The translations under genes and the position numbers were made by a program. From Camellia lanceoleosa (Eukaryota; Streptophyta; Magnoliopsida; Ericales; Theaceae): a stretch of 64,000 bases of DNA. Where the stretch lies: positions 169,336,101 to 169,400,100 of the forward strand of contig CM045758.1 in the NCBI GenBank assembly GCA_025200525.1, written 5' to 3'. The number at the start of each line of letters is the position of its first letter. Position 1 is the first letter of the stretch. This document shows positions 22,300-35,839 of this stretch, piece after piece. The notes beneath the pieces are model-generated. The model was given only the letters and a program-made list of their open reading frames with translations, was not told the origin of the DNA and ran no database searches.

Positions 22300-24925
22300 A
22301 TGGCTAGACGTAGAGCAAGAAGAGAAAATGAACGCCTGGACAAGGGTGTAGAAAGAGAGGTAGAAGTACCTAACCCAGAGGATAATGTAATATCACATCC
22401 TATGGATGTTCCTATTCCATCAAATCCTCCACAAATGGTCGAACAGACTAGCACTTCAGAATATACAACACATGTTCAACATACTGGACAGGGCCATGAA
22501 ACTAAAAAACTGTCCCTTCTACCTAACCAATGAATCCATGGGGAGGTTTAATAGATGCTATGGGGTAACAACTAATGTATACAATGGAAAGATGGGCAAT
22601 ATCCTTTTTGGATCGAATAAACTCTCATCAACCAACTGTTGTAAGACAGGCTGAAGAAAACGTGAATTCCCTTTAGCATATATTAGCTCGAGATAAACAA
22701 TCTATACAAAATAATGGACAAACTAATGGTCAGACTAGTAATCAAAATCATGAGAGGTCATCATTTGTGCCTCAATCATGGTATGAAGCTCCTTTGAGAC
22801 TACTAGCAAACCAAAACATACCATTGCCCACCAGTGAAACCATACAAATTGGTGGATCTAGGCCAGCACAAGGGAATGACATGAGGATGTTTTCAAATCC
22901 TATGTTTGAAGCCATACTTGGCGCACGGGGTTTCACTAATCATGTGTTTGAATTTGCACCAGGGGGTTAAAGGGGTTTCCTACGGTTAGAAGAGAAACAA
23001 CACTGCTCCTCCTCTTGTAGCACCTTTCGTAGGGCCTATCCTGCAGTAGGTTCTCGAGAGGTTAGCAATACATTTAACAGAAACCAGTACAATGAGGACA
23101 GCCAGTCCCAAATGTACCCATATATGGACCAAGAGGCCCTCAAGTACATAGAATTCTTCCAAACCTTGTGTTTGTTCCTACAGTAGCGGTCCAACCAGCA
23201 CAAAATGTGGTTCCTAGGGACCAAATTAATGATATTGTTAGAGAGATGTGTGTACATATAGCACGGAGGGTCCAGACTTCGGTGTACAGAAAACCTTATC
23301 CAGAATGGGTGGATAGGGTACATGAATATCCAAGGGAGTCTAGAATACTAGACTTCGCTCTTTTTTATGGAAATGGAAACCAGTGAACAGCAAAACACAT
23401 TGCTAGGTTTATAGGCCAGTGTGGTGAGTTCACTAATAATGATTACATAAAACTGAGACTTTTTCCGAACACTCTGACTGGGGCAGCCTTCGTATGGTGT
23501 ATAAACCTTGCACCTGGCTCTATCCAAACTTGGCAACAAATAAAGGAGGTATTTCATGCCCAACTTTTCCAAACAGGGCCTGAGGTTTCTATGGCAGACT
23601 TGGCAAGATTGAGCCAAAGGCCTAATGAGAAGGCTACTCAATTCATTGCAAGATTTAAAAGGGCACGAAACAAATGTAAGGTCATGCTACCTGAGCCTGA
23701 ATTTGTAAGATTGGCTCAAAATGGATTGGAATTTAGGCTTCGAAAGAAGTTTGATGCAACTGAATTTCGAGACTTAGTAGAGTTAACCTATAAACTTTCT
23801 AGATGTGAAACCTTGCTGGAAGAAGAACAAGATCGAAACAATGCATCCTATGAAACTTATTATAGGGACCCTAACTATGAAATTGATGTAGCAGAGATCA
23901 CAGGAAAAGAACCTATGACCTATGAAGCATTGATTCAAAAAGACACTACAATAGACTAGCAGTTTAAAAGAAAGACCTTCATAGGAAATATTTTTTTTAA
24001 CATAACAAAAGCAAATGACATTTTTGATCATTTGCTTGCAGCACATTTCTTGAAGTTACCAAAAGGAGTTAAGATCCCCACCCCTGAAGAACTTAAAGGG
24101 AAATTGTACTGTAAATGACATAATTCTTGATCTCATTCAATTAAAAATTGCACTGTTTTTTGAGACAAGATCCAAGAACAAATGCAGAAGGGAAAGCTAA
24201 AGTTTCCAACCAAGTCTGAGAAAGCCATGGGAATCGACACCCCAAATTTCCAAAACCTCTCCTTGAAGGAATTGGAGGAAATAAATGTGCAGATATATGT
24301 TGCTAGCCAGGTTGCCTTTAAAAGTGACACAAGAAGTTCATCAGCTGGTGGACAAAGCTTTATAGGCCAAAAAGATGGCTCCAGTTAAGAAATGTTGGAT
24401 GACGACTCCCTCGAGGCAACTGTAGTGTAGAGAATGTGTTCCAGATGCAAGATGCATTACAAGTGGCTGAAAGGGCTCCCAGTTAATGGGAAGTAGTATT
24501 ACAAAGAGGTGCAGAAAGAATGAATAGCCAGCACCTACAACAGAAGGCCATACCCAACTGGTCATAGACAACATTCATCCTTAGTTGCCCCACCAGACAC
24601 CAGGATGCAATCAAAAGAAAGGAGACCCTTGCATGAAACCAGGCCACCTAACTATTACAGGGTGGGCAATCAGCTTGAAGGGAAGCCTAAATTTGGCTCA
24701 AACAAGGGAACCAGGCCTAGTGGTTGGCCTCCAAGAGCTACTTCGAAGCCGGTTGTGAAGACAAGAGTAGCAGGCTCAGCAGCTAGAGCAATGGGTTTAT
24801 GGGTCCTTGGGGTTCTAGATTGGTTTGTCATGCAGAACAAACCTAAAGTAATACCTGCTCAAAGTAGGACTTTTGGGGACAAGGGAAGGATAATCAAGCC
24901 CCTTCTGGTGGCTCCAAACAATTAG
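22300..24925 (+). pseudogene. gag region of gypsy element 1
   Basis: Structural polyprotein of the virus-like particle. The probable start is MARRRARRENE at 22300. The Retrotrans_gag core is seen in pieces from 23330 to 23960: RLFPNTLTGAAFVW, SIQTWQQIKEVFHAQLF, then SMADLARLSQRPNEKATQFI and a charged helix-rich tail (KLSRCETLLEEEQD). The frame changes several times and stops interrupt it (for example after YGNGNQ at 23384). Downstream to 24925 is basic, low-identity linker sequence (ETRPPNYYRVGNQ). Not functional. Confidence 0.75.
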
Positions 24926-25459
24926 GTTCTGCTCAAAAACCCAAAACCATATATGGTTCCTATAATTTTTAGGTCCCAAAGGAAGAAGACACAACGAAGA
25001 TACACCCAGTGTCAGAGGGATTTGAAAGAAAGTGGAGAAAGTACTTCTTTGGCATAGTCAAAAGGCCAGACAGAAAAAGAAGACGGATCAAAGTTTGGTC
25101 CTAAGATCAAAGAGAGTATTAGTAGAGAACAATTGGCCAAAGTTCATGCTAAACTAAAAGCTAAAGAAAGATCCAATCTAGCAGGTCTTGAAAAGGCCTT
25201 GATGGAAAGTGATAATGAGACAGATGGAGAGGTTAAACTAGGATAAGAAAAGGAATTAGTTGAAGATGAAATGTTCAAGGCTTTCATGGCTAAACAGACC
25301 TTCCTGGTTAAAAACCCAACAGAAGAAGATCATAAACAAACTGCTTCGAAGGAACCCACTAGCATTGAGGTACCAGAGTGCAATATGGAGGATATTCTCC
25401 AAACATCAAAGTAAGGAGAGCAATCACAGCCAGTGGTATAGTTTGGATCATTCTCTCCA

Positions 25460-26392
25460 GTGCTAGTTAACATGGTTTATGTTTTGTCTCAGGAGTTCCA
25501 AGCTGATGAGGAAATCCAAGGCCAGGAAGATGACCCCATTCTAGTTTCTAGTGCGGATTCACAAGCCAGCATGGTTCAAGATGAATTTGAGGTTGCCAAG
25601 CCCATGGAAACTGATGAAGAAAGTGAAAAGGTGAGCATTAACCTCTCATACCCCTTCGAATACCCTACAATATCTATGACCCAGCACGTTAAGCCCCTGT
25701 ATATCAAGGCTTACTTCGATGGGATACAAATGAATAGGGTGTTAGTGGACAATAGGGCAGCAGTGAATCTGCTTCCGAGGTCCTCTTTTAAGAAATTGGG
25801 GAAAAGAAACCCTAGGTTGATCCCAACAAGCATAACCATTGCTAGTTTTGCTGGGGATAAACAAATGGCTCAGGGCATTCTGCCCATCAACCTGAGTGTT
25901 GAAACCAGAGATTGCATAACAGCATTCTTTGTTATAGACAACAATGCCAAGTATAACGCTTTGCTTGGCAAGGATTGGATCCATACCAATAAATGTGTGT
26001 CTTCCTCTCTACATCAGAAAATGATGACAGCACTGTGCAATGGGGAGACAGAGGAAATTAATGTAAATCCACAGCCCTTTATTACTTGTGCTGATTTTGT
26101 AGAGGCCAAGCGGCACACTGAAGGGGTGGTCCCACTTAGTCTGTTGAGGAAGTCTGATAGAATAGCCGAAGTGACGGCTGATGAGGAAGTAGCACACCTG
26201 AAACATATAGTACAAGAGAGTGTTGATGAAGAGTTCATCACCAAAGATGACAATGATACCTGGTTGTACGCAAAAAGATCAAAACCAAGAAGCCAGATCA
26301 TTAGCTTTAATCAAATTTTCAACATTGGACATAGAGTCAATAGTCCAGAAAGTGCAAGGAAAAGAAAAAGAGGCCGTGTTGATTGGTTGTAA
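25460..26392 (+). pseudogene. aspartic protease segment of gypsy element 1
   Basis: A 310-residue open stretch. The retropepsin-like domain lies at about residues 85-180: YIKAYFDGIQMNRVLVDN, NLLPRSSF, then ITIASFAGD, INLSVET and YNALLGKDWIH. At the active site the Asp is present (LVDNRAAVN), but the small residues expected after it are replaced by Asn-Arg, so activity is unlikely even though this is the longest open frame of the element. The C-terminal 100 residues are a charged linker towards RT. It would process the gag-pol precursor. Confidence 0.7.
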
Positions 26393-26615
26393 TCAGGAGC
26401 AACAAAAGGCCAAACTTTTGGCTCTTGGAAAGTACTGTGTATTAGACATTGAAATAAAAGTCTAGGAAATATAGGAAGAAGAGGCTTTGTGGACAAATTT
26501 TGTCTATGAAGAAGAAAGTAGGGATATTGAACTAGAAAGAATAGAGGTAGAACTAGATGAGAAGAGTGCTTCAAAGATTGAAAAAGTCAAGGGAGAAGCA
26601 TTAGTGAGTGCCTAA

Positions 26616-28080
26616 GTGCAAGACCCCTCGGAAGAAGTCAACCTAGGTGAAGGTTTAGTACAACAATCTACTTATATCAGTGCTTGGTTAAATCTTAATG
26701 ATAGGAACCAGTTGTTGGTTATCCATATACGATACAAGGATTGTTTTGCTTGGTCTTGTAATGAACTTCCTGGGTTGGACAGATCATTAGTGGAACATAG
26801 GCTCCTAATGAAGCTTAATTTTAGGCCAAACAAGTAGAAGCTAAGATGATGAGTCTGAAGTGATTCAAAAGGTGAAAGAGGAGATTGTTAAGCTCCTTAA
26901 AGCAAGCTTCATTAGAACAACCAAGTATGTTGAATGGTTGTCTAATATTGTGTTTGTAGTCAAGAAGAATGGCAAAATGAGGATATACATCGATTTTAGA
27001 AACCTAAATTTGGCAACTCCAAAAGATGAGTATCCCATGCCTATAGTTGACTTGTTGGTGGATAGCTCAAAGACGACACAAGATTTTGTCCATGATAGAT
27101 GGGCATTCTAGCAATAACCAAAGTTGCATAGTAGAGGAGGATGTCCATAAGATAGCTTTTAGGTGCCTCGAAACATTGGCACCTTCGAATGGGTCAAGAT
27201 GCCATTTGAGTTGAAGAATCATGGAGCAAAGATATCGAGGGCAATGAACACTATCTTCCATGATCTCATTGAGGGTACTTAGAGTGTCACATTGATGATA
27301 TTATTGTGAAATCTCGCCTATGGAGGAGCATCTAGTTCATTTGACAGCAGCCTTCAATAGAATGAGAGAGTTCAAGTTAAAACTCAATCCTCTTAAATGT
27401 ACTTTTGGTATATCAGCTGGAAATTTCTTGGGGTATGCAATGCACAAGAAGGGAATACAGATTGATCAGAATAAAGCCAAAGCCATCATTGAGGCCAAAC
27501 CTCCACTAATTAAGAAAGAATTACACAAATTCCTTGGTCAGGTTAATTTCCTTCAAAGATTTATTTCTAACACTGCAGGGAAAATTAAAATATTTTCCTT
27601 TTTGTTAAAGCTAAAAAATGAAGAAGAGTTTGTGTGGACAACTGAGCATCAAACTACTTTCGAAAGAAATAAAGCCTACTTGGCCAAGCCTCCGTTGTTA
27701 ATGCCATCAAGGAGAGATAAACCCTTGAAGCTATACATTGTCAGTAGAAGATTTATTGGGAGTTTTTCTCGCCAGACAATAAAGAAGGCAAGGAACAAGC
27801 AGTTTATTACCGTAGTAGGTTTTTAAATTCTTGTGAATGTAAATACTTAGCTATAGAAAAGCTATGCCCAGCATTATGCTTTACAGCAATAAAATTAAGA
27901 TATTATCTTTGGCCTACTATTGTCTTGGTAATTACAACCATAGACTTGGTTAAATACATGTTATCTAAACATATGCTAAGAGGAAAAATTGGCAAATGGA
28001 TATTAGCTCTATTAGAGTTTCATCTAGAATATGTTCCCCAAAAGTAATAAAATGACAGGGTTTGGCTAACTTTTTGGCAA
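26616..28080 (+). pseudogene. reverse transcriptase and RNase H of gypsy element 1
   Basis: RT pieces: KVKEEIVKLLKASFIR, VVKKNGKMRIYIDFRNLN, YPMPIVDLLVD at 26865-27070. The catalytic loop at about 27290 reads CHIDDIIVKS, keeping the two Asp residues but changing the usual first aromatic position. The thumb follows (LNPLKCTFGISAGNFLGY, HKFLGQVNFLQRFI, 27370-27570). The RNase H remnant at 27835-28050 shows YLAIEKLC, TAIKLRYYL and LLEFHLEYVPQK. Stops and frameshifts (26836, 27109, 27824) separate these blocks. Together they would copy the RNA genome to DNA. Confidence 0.8.
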
Positions 28081-28129
28081 ATCATACATGTTAAATAGAA
28101 AGCCAAGAGATAATGGATCTTGGTATGGT

Positions 28130-28530
28130 CAATATTGAGCCATAGCAAATGTGGTTCGATGGATCAAAAGCCAATGGTTTAGTTGGAATTTGTGTTGTGA
28201 TTAAGTCACCACGGGGGATAGAAACCATGCATGGTTTCAGAGTTGATGAAGCTACTTGTTCCCATAACCAAGCTAAGTATGAAGCTTGAGTAATGAGACT
28301 TGAGATACTTATTGAATTACAGGCTCATGCCGTTGATATATTTGGGGATTCCCAATTGGTAATCAACCAAGTAAAAGAAATTTTCAAATGTCAAAGTGCA
28401 AGCATGTTACCATATTATGTTGTTGCATTGCTTTCACTTTTTCAGTTTTAGATAGCCAATGTGACTTATATCTGAAGATTCATAAATTACAAAGCCAATG
28501 ATGTAGCTCGGAAGGCTTCGAATTTCAGAA
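28130..28530 (+). pseudogene. second (archaeal-type) RNase H of gypsy element 1
   Basis: Shortly after the first RNase H a second catalytic-type block begins: MWFDGSKANG, GICVVIKSPRGIE, then NQAKYEA and DIFGDSQLVINQVK, with the order Asp, Glu, Asp expected of RNase H. This duplicated domain is a known trait of Tat/Ogre-group gypsy elements. Stops interrupt it (for example after YEA at about 28288). Confidence 0.65.
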
Positions 28531-28532
28531 GA

Positions 28533-29905
28533 ATGTGTGACACCCAAGTGGACATAAGTCAAGCAACATATCAAAAATTAATACCACCTTTGGCTAAAAG
28601 GGGTATCATGGTAGAAGTTAATCAGAATAACTTAGAAGAGCATGATTGGAGACATCCAATCATCCAATATTTAATTGGTCCTTCTTCGAAGGCCAACAAA
28701 AAAATTAAATTGCAGTCAAAGCAATTTATAGTATATGGGAATGCTTTTTACAAAAGAGGGGCAGATGGACTGCTACTAGAATGTCTAGGGCCTAAAGAGG
28801 CACTGGCTGCCATAGCAGAGGTGCATGAAGGCGTTTGTGGCGCCCATTAGCCTAGTGTGAAGATGAGATGGTTATTTTGAAAGCATTCCTATTATTGGCC
28901 AACCATCCATAAAGATTATATAAAGTCTGCAAAAGAATGTCAGGCATGCTAAAAGCATGGCACGATAAGACATGTGCCAATAATTGATCTGCATGCAGTG
29001 ATGAAGCTATGGCCATTTAGAGGATGAGCAATGGATATGATAGGAAAAATATATCCACCCTCTTTGAAGCATCATTGTTTCATTCTAGTGGCCATAGATT
29101 ACTTCACTAAATTGGTTGAAGCTAAGCCTTATAAGGCTGTGGATCAGACTGAAGTTATTGGATTTATCAAAGAAGTAATCCATAGGTTTGGCATTCCACA
29201 GACCATAACTGTAGATAATGAGACTGTGTTTGATGGAAAGATGATGAAGTCTTTTGCAGCAGAATTTGGGATTAGTCTTATCAATTCCACCCCTCATTAT
29301 GCATAAGCAAATGGTCAAGCTAGATCATCTAACAAATCCTTGAAAAAATGAATACAAAGAGTTGTGAAAGACAATCCTAGGGATTGACACAACTTGTTGT
29401 TAGATGTGTTATGGGCTTACAGGACTTTTCCAAGGTCAAGTACAGGAATCACTCCTTATGCCTTAGTATATGGGCATGATGCAGTGTTGTCTGTAGAAAT
29501 TAATATCAAATCCTTAAGAGTAAAATGCCAAGACCAGTTAACTACAAAGCAATATTATCAAAGCATGTTCTTGGAATTAGAAAATATAGACAAGGCCAAG
29601 ATTTTAGCATTAAATAATATCCTCTTCCAAAAGAAGAAGGCAACCAAGAGTTATAAGAAAAAAAGTCAAGCACATTAGCTTTGATGAAGGTGGCTTGGTA
29701 TGGAAGTCAATACTTCCAATTGGCATTAAGAGCCATAAATTTGGCAAATGATCACCTACTTGGGAAGAACCATATCAAGTTCATAGAGTCTCGCTGGGGA
29801 GCCTACCGTCTAAGAAATCTAAATAGTTATGTGCATCCCAAGAAAATTAATGGCAGATACTTGAAGCCTTATTATCCAACTATGTGGGAAACACAAGGAG
29901 TGTAG
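28533..29905 (+). pseudogene. integrase of gypsy element 1
   Basis: Inserts the DNA copy into the genome. The zinc-binding region is at 28820-28950 (HEGVCGAH, then CQAC). The core shows AMDMIG at 29030 (first Asp), AIDYFTKLVEAKPY, RFGIPQTITVDNETVF (second Asp, about 29215), and NSTPHYA. The third acid should be Glu in the NGQAE(S/A)SNK motif; here the codon after NGQA (about 29321) is AGA, Arg. The C-terminal GPY/F-like module (WGAYRLRNLN, PINGRYLKPYYPTMWE-like end) finishes at 29905. In-frame stops at 28848 and 29304 add to the damage. Confidence 0.8.
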
Positions 29906-30634
29906 AAAGTGCTAAGTAAGAATAATAAAAGAGCATGAAACACTTAGGTATATAATAAAGGGTTTTATTTCATAAAGATTTGAGTACATGAAGCCATAAA
30001 TTGGCCTAAATTCAATACAATGCTTTAGTTATTCGTTAAGAATTGATTTTCTACTCCTAAGGGATGGGAACAACTAAATAGTTGTAGCCATGTCCTGCCT
30101 TCTATCAGCTAGCCCTTGATTAGTGGTCTGCAATCTCTCAACATTTCGATCCAAGGCTAGGGTGACTATTACTAGCTTTTCTTCCAATTGGGTTTCCCTC
30201 AATCAGTTAGGTTCGAAGTTGAGAAGCATAGGAGTGTTGTCTCTTCAAATCAAACACCTCAGCATGTATTTGGGAAACAAATTCTTTATCCTTCAGTAGT
30301 TCTTCTTCGGCAGCTTTAGCCATATGGCAAATGTTGAGGTAAAAGTTAATGGTGGCTACTGTTTGGGATAAGTGGCTACGTTGGATTGCTTGAAGACTTT
30401 ACAACATTTGAGGAAACCATTTCTGATAATTGGCTTTTAAAGGGCTTCAAATGGGATCCTTGAGAATGATTTCAGCAAGTCTAAACATGTGTCGAAGTCC
30501 ACTTGAGGCAAATAGACTTCTCTGGTAGTGGAAGAACTCTCAATGATCTTCAGAAGAGAGTCAGCAAGGACCAATGGCACAGTCTCACTATATGTTGTTT
30601 GAGCTGGTGAAGATATACCAAAAAGGCTAGCTAG
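29906..30634. other. non-coding start of the 3' region of gypsy element 1
   Basis: This links the end of pol to the antisense ORF region. The minus-strand translation shows fragments of acidic, helix-rich text, but no frame can be followed with confidence. Confidence 0.4.
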
Positions 30635-33379
30635 TCAAGCTTCGAAGATGTCCATCTCTTCCTCTGGCATTGGAAGTATAGAAGAGTCATTAGTTGAAAG
30701 AACAGATGTCAACATGGGGATAAGAGAAAGAGTTGAGGATTCCCCAACAGTGTTTATTGTCCTAGCCACCAACAAGTCAAGAGAAGAAGGATTGAAGCTA
30801 GATGGTGGGAAAGAAGTTGGTGAGCTGCCAGTGCCATCTTTGGAGAGGCCAATTGCCACTGGGGAAACAATTGGAGTGCTTACAGTAGGTAGAGGGGTAG
30901 CCAAGACTGTAGGAGGAACAAATTAGAATGAAGCAAAGGACATATGGGGCAGATATGAAGTTAGGCCTGGGCATAAGGAAGCTGGAATGCTTTACCTCAA
31001 AGAAAGAAGGAAAGAAGGTATAGGAGGTGTAGAGCTAAGAAGTGGAAGTATCAGTTGGATGGGTTCTACACTTATTGGTACTTCATGGTTAACTTTCCCT
31101 TTTCCTTTTAAGGCTACCCTTAGCTCTGCAAAAGTTAAGAAGGGTCCTTTATTCATAGATGAGGTAGGAGAATGCAATTTTGAAGTAAGAGGGTGAAGGC
31201 TGGCTACTGTTACAAAATAGAAAGAAAATGTTAGAATCTATGCTAGGTCTTGAAAAAGGGAATTGTCAAAAGGGACTGAGAGTAATTATCAGCCTCTATG
31301 GTTTCAGTGGTAATGGTTGGAGAGCTATGGAGGACATAATGCTTAGTAGTTTGTTTTTTCCTTACAGCCTCCTTTTGTAATGCTTCTCAAAGAGCGATTT
31401 ATTTTCTTTGTGTTTGTTGCTACCTCATTTTCTCAAACCTCTCAAAAATAATAATCTCTTTAGATTGCTCCTTCTCCATTGCTTTGGCAAATGCCTCTGA
31501 GTGAGGTCCATGACAAGCTCACTAGGAGAGAATGTTTTCTTTGTCCTTTTAGAGAGGTTTCTTCTTTTTCTTCTTCCTCCTCGACATCGCTTCCACAAGG
31601 TGCTGCTACAATATGAGTTTTCTTTTCTTCACATTACTTGCCCTTGAGGATGGTCAAAGCTTGAGCCCTCTGGGGTGAAGTTTCTGATCAAATATTGAAG
31701 CTATGAGTAATGTAAAAGACATTTGAAAAGGAAAGAAGCAAAGGGACAAGATGCACACTATTCTTTGAAGTGGCCCTAGTGACTCTAGGGGGGAATGAGG
31801 TGGCAGGAGCAGCATTGAGGCAACAAGAGTAGGAGCTAGGATAATAAGAGCTATGGAAAAGTGATGGTGATCCCAGCCTCCTTGGGCTTGAGTTTGAGAG
31901 GGCGCATCTAGCTCTACTAGCAGAGCTTGGGGGGAAATAGCCAAGTACACCTCCATATTGGCTGTCCACCAATTCTGGTATTTCTTCAATGCAATGTCTT
32001 GTAGGATGAAGGGAGAGAATTCAAATTCAATCAAATCTTGTATCAGCTTAGAGGTTGCTTCATCCAGCCTGGTTTTTTGCACTTTCACTTCTCTGGTCGA
32101 AAGATTTCGATTAGAATGGTTACAAAGAGGGACATGAATCCCCTAAGTAAACCCAAATTGCCTAGAAAATTAGGCAACGTAATAAGTTTTAGATATGCAC
32201 TTGTATGCTCGAGGGTTTAAGGTGCCTACAAAAAGCTCCCTTGGGATTAGGATGAAGTCCCACATATCTTTGTGTTGAGGTCTGGAGCAGGTCCTATTAG
32301 CCAGAAATGTTCTCAACCAAGTTGGCCCTTTGTTGGCTTCAAAAGGGCGTAAAAAGTGGAAGAATGAGGGAAGTCGAGTTGATAAAAAAGGAAAAGTATA
32401 AGGCAAAGTTGGAAGAGTAGAGGAGATTCTGCAAACTTCATTCCACAAGTGGTAGGATCTTGCACCAAGAATCTTAAACATTTGGAGTGTAAGTTTGTGA
32501 AGTATGCAAAAACTAGAGTTAGAGTATCCGAATGGGCCTCCTTAATTAGCATCCATGGGTTTTTCGCAGACTGGGAGCAGGCTCTATAGACATGACCCAA
32601 AACATATGAAGCCAAAGCTATCCTTTATTCAAAGTAAGAGCCTTGGCAAGAGGGCAAACTTCAGGCATGATCCTCCGAGAAGAGGTACAAAAAGAAATTT
32701 GCAAAGCCAACATAGAAGAAAAGAAAAACATTCTCGATTCGTCACAGACCTTCCTTTTATTCTCGCACTTAACAAAATCATGAAAGGAAGAGTTCGGAGG
32801 GAATAGGAAAGGACCTCAAGGTTAGGGTAATCCGCACTAAAAGGTGCCAATGGGTGATAAGCCTAAAAGATGGTACATATCAAGGACAAGAGGCCATCAT
32901 GCCACAATCAAATTAGAAAAAATTGAAAGTTGAATTCCAAAAACAAAGTGCAGAGGTATAAAAAAGGATTTTCAAGAATGGTAAACTTGGCTAGTTGAAA
33001 GGCATCGAGAGACAGAGTTCTTGGAGGTCCAACATCTGGTAGGAACAACTCGGTCATATCATTTTTCCCATTCGCCTCAATGTAGACTAGCGGGATGAGG
33101 TCGGTTCATCCTCTAGTTGCCCCATCAAGGCCACCATCGTAAAAAGCGTTGATCCTCTAAATGAGGTTACAGAGCAGGAAGTTGAGCAGGGGCTTCCTTG
33201 AAGATAGGTCCAAGGACGAACTCCCCTTTAGCATGGTGACAGGCAATGAAGATACGTCCATCAATGGCACTTCGTTCACTAGTTTTGTATTTGTCACACT
33301 CTTCATTGATATACCTCCTCAAAGCCACAGACGGGCTCACGCACTCGAGGACCAGTACTCTTGGAGAAGAAGAAGCCAT
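30635..33379 (-). pseudogene. antisense ORF region of gypsy element 1
   Basis: On the strand opposite to gag-pol there is a coding-like region. It begins with an ATG at 33379 (MASSSPRVLVLE), includes GEFVLGPIFKEAP and PHLEDQRFLRWWP near 33200-33120, KDMWDFILIPRELFVGT near 32250, then QDIALKKYQNWWTANMEVYL near 31960, and a Ser/Thr/Pro-rich acidic end (MPEEEMDIFEA) at about 30640. The W-rich middle recalls plant mobile-domain proteins; that is tentative. Stops break it (such as TAA before PHLEDQ). Antisense ORFs in the 3' region are known from some Tat-group elements. Function unknown. Confidence 0.5.
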
Positions 33380-35839
33380 CAATGAACGGTTAAAAAAGAA
33401 ATGAGAAGTGGAAGTATAAGAAGGGTAAAAAGTTGCAGTTGGGAGCAATAAGAGTGAAAGGGCAATTTTGGACAAGTGTGTAGATAAAGTGCGGGAAGAT
33501 GGAGTTTTAAACCTTTCTGTCCAAAATTACCCATTTAATATAATAGGTCAAATAAACCCGAATTTGATCTATCTGTGTGATTAAGGTTCTATTTCAAAAA
33601 TTCCTGAAAGCACAAGGAAGAGAGCTACCTCGAGCAATGTGAGGTGGAAACCTATGAAGGAGGAAACACATTTCAAATACTCAAATTAGCTTTGAAAATA
33701 GGTAGCTAGCTTGAAGCGAAGTTTTCAAATACTTGGCTTGGCTTCAAAAGTTTAGTTGGCTTTGAAGTCATCTTATACTCTAAACACAAGCACAGCTGAG
33801 ATTTATGTTCATCAAAAGTCTTGAAGGTATGCTTTTAGGCTTTCCATAAAAGGCAAATTCCTTTGAAGGGGTTTTTTTATAGTATTTTGTGAATAGAATA
33901 TGGTTCTTGCATGGATTTTGGACTTCAAAATGATTAAGCATTGCAAAGCCAATACTTGGTTAGGTAATGTGGAAATTTCAAAGACTAGAAGACTTACCTA
34001 TACACCTTTATACTAAAGTAAGTCCCTTCAAAACAAATGTTGTCATTTTTCAAAGAAATTACATGTCAAACACTTAAATCAAAGCTTTGAAGCAAGATTT
34101 GTTTGCACATATTAGATTGACCATATAATTGGGAAATGTAAACCTAAGACAAATGGTGGCTCAAGAAGAAACTCCATGCTTCAAAACCTTTAAAACCAGG
34201 CATCAAAACAAAATAGGTTACCTCGAAGCTATTTTTTACATAACACATAAGCAAAATAAGGAATAAAAACGATCGTACAATTGGAATATAAAGCCAGATC
34301 ATATAAATTGAAATGTGGAAAACCCGCTTTATTAATATATAAATGTTTACACTAGGAAAACTTACTTGGTTACATTTTCAATTTCATAAAAGTATGGAAT
34401 GGACAAATACAAGATCACGAAACTTTGTCCAGGAAAATTCAATAAATCGATTCATTTTCTATCATTTCTTCTATCCTATCAAATTTTGGTTTGTCTAATT
34501 AATGAGCCCTTATTTGGAAGAAGAGTTGCTAGGCCTTCATTTCGAACTTTATTTGTCAAGAGCTCTCTCTATTTCGTTCATCTTCCATTCTCTGCATGTT
34601 ACCCATATTGATATTTTCTTCATTAGCATATTCTCCATACTCGAGTCATATTTCTTGAAGTCTTCATATTCTTCAAGAAGATTCTCTATCTCATCTTGAA
34701 GTTTGAATATGAGCAAAGAGAAGCTCCTCCGGACTCACTATCGGTAGAAGCATTCTTGTTCGGTTGAGTAGGAGAGGGAGTTGATCTAGGAAAGTGTGAA
34801 GTTCTGTTTTGGGCCGGTTGAGGATGCAAATGAGACAATGTCACAAGCCTATAAAAGATTCTTAAGGAATGTCATCTTGAAGGACCTCAAAAGATAAGTG
34901 AGAAAGCGAGAAGCAAGGTCTGAGCTCTATATTGTTGATAAGCAATTGGAGGAACTGGAGCTTGGTAGGGAGCAAAATGCTAGCTCTCGAAAAGGGTAAG
35001 CTTCAATTCCTCAATCCAATTAGGATATGGTGGCAAGAAATGAGTAGTTGGGTCCCTTCAAATGAAGGTGGAAATTGGGGTTTGTTCACACTCCACCCAA
35101 TCGAGAAGAACAAAGTTTTTCTTTTTGGCCAAGAGTGAAGTCTAATTCCCAAAGCTTCAATGGGGTGTGGGGTCCTTCGCACCATTCTCTCGTTAGCAAG
35201 GTAGAGGTATACCATGCCGAAAAACAAGTTGTCTTCAAAACAAAGAAAGACGATTGAAAGGGACATCTTGATACACTATAGAGCTACGATAGAATGATGG
35301 GTTGCAATGGGGTCATCAAATTCAAGAAATCGATGGTGGATTCTTTCCTTTGTTTGAAGTTGGGTGGGTGTGGGCTAAGCGTCCCGGCCAGTATTTCCAT
35401 AAGAAGATGAAGCAACTTTATTCCATACAGATAGTTTTGGAGCAGATGAAGAGCTTTAAAAATCCATTTGTGCAAATGCTTGGTCCAGAGGTTCAGATGG
35501 TGAAGCTTCCATAACTTGTATAAATGGGGGCGAATAAGTGTAGCCAATAAATGTATGAAGGTTCTTTCGAGAATGGTTATCATTATCAAATACCTCCTCG
35601 TATGCTCGATCAATGTAGGAGAGGGCTTGATTGGCCATTGAAGATGTATCAGTCCTTCGGATACGAGATAGTGGAGAAGTGTTCAAGCATAAGGAGAATT
35701 TAGTGAGGTTGATTACTTCATTTCTAAGAAGACTGCCACGCTTCTAAAATAAACAAAGTACATGATGTCCTAAGACGTGGATAGAGTGCATAGATCCACT
35801 AATATTACCAAGTATTGGGTATATTAGTGCGAGGGGTAA
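33380..35839. other. distal 3' region of gypsy element 1
   Basis: No clear gene. Another minus-strand frame at 35456-35686 (SSMANQALSYIDRAYEEVF) might be a remnant of the same antisense reading region or chance. The purine-rich GCGAGGGGTAA at 35829-35839, directly before the 3' LTR, is the likely polypurine tract. Confidence 0.4.
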
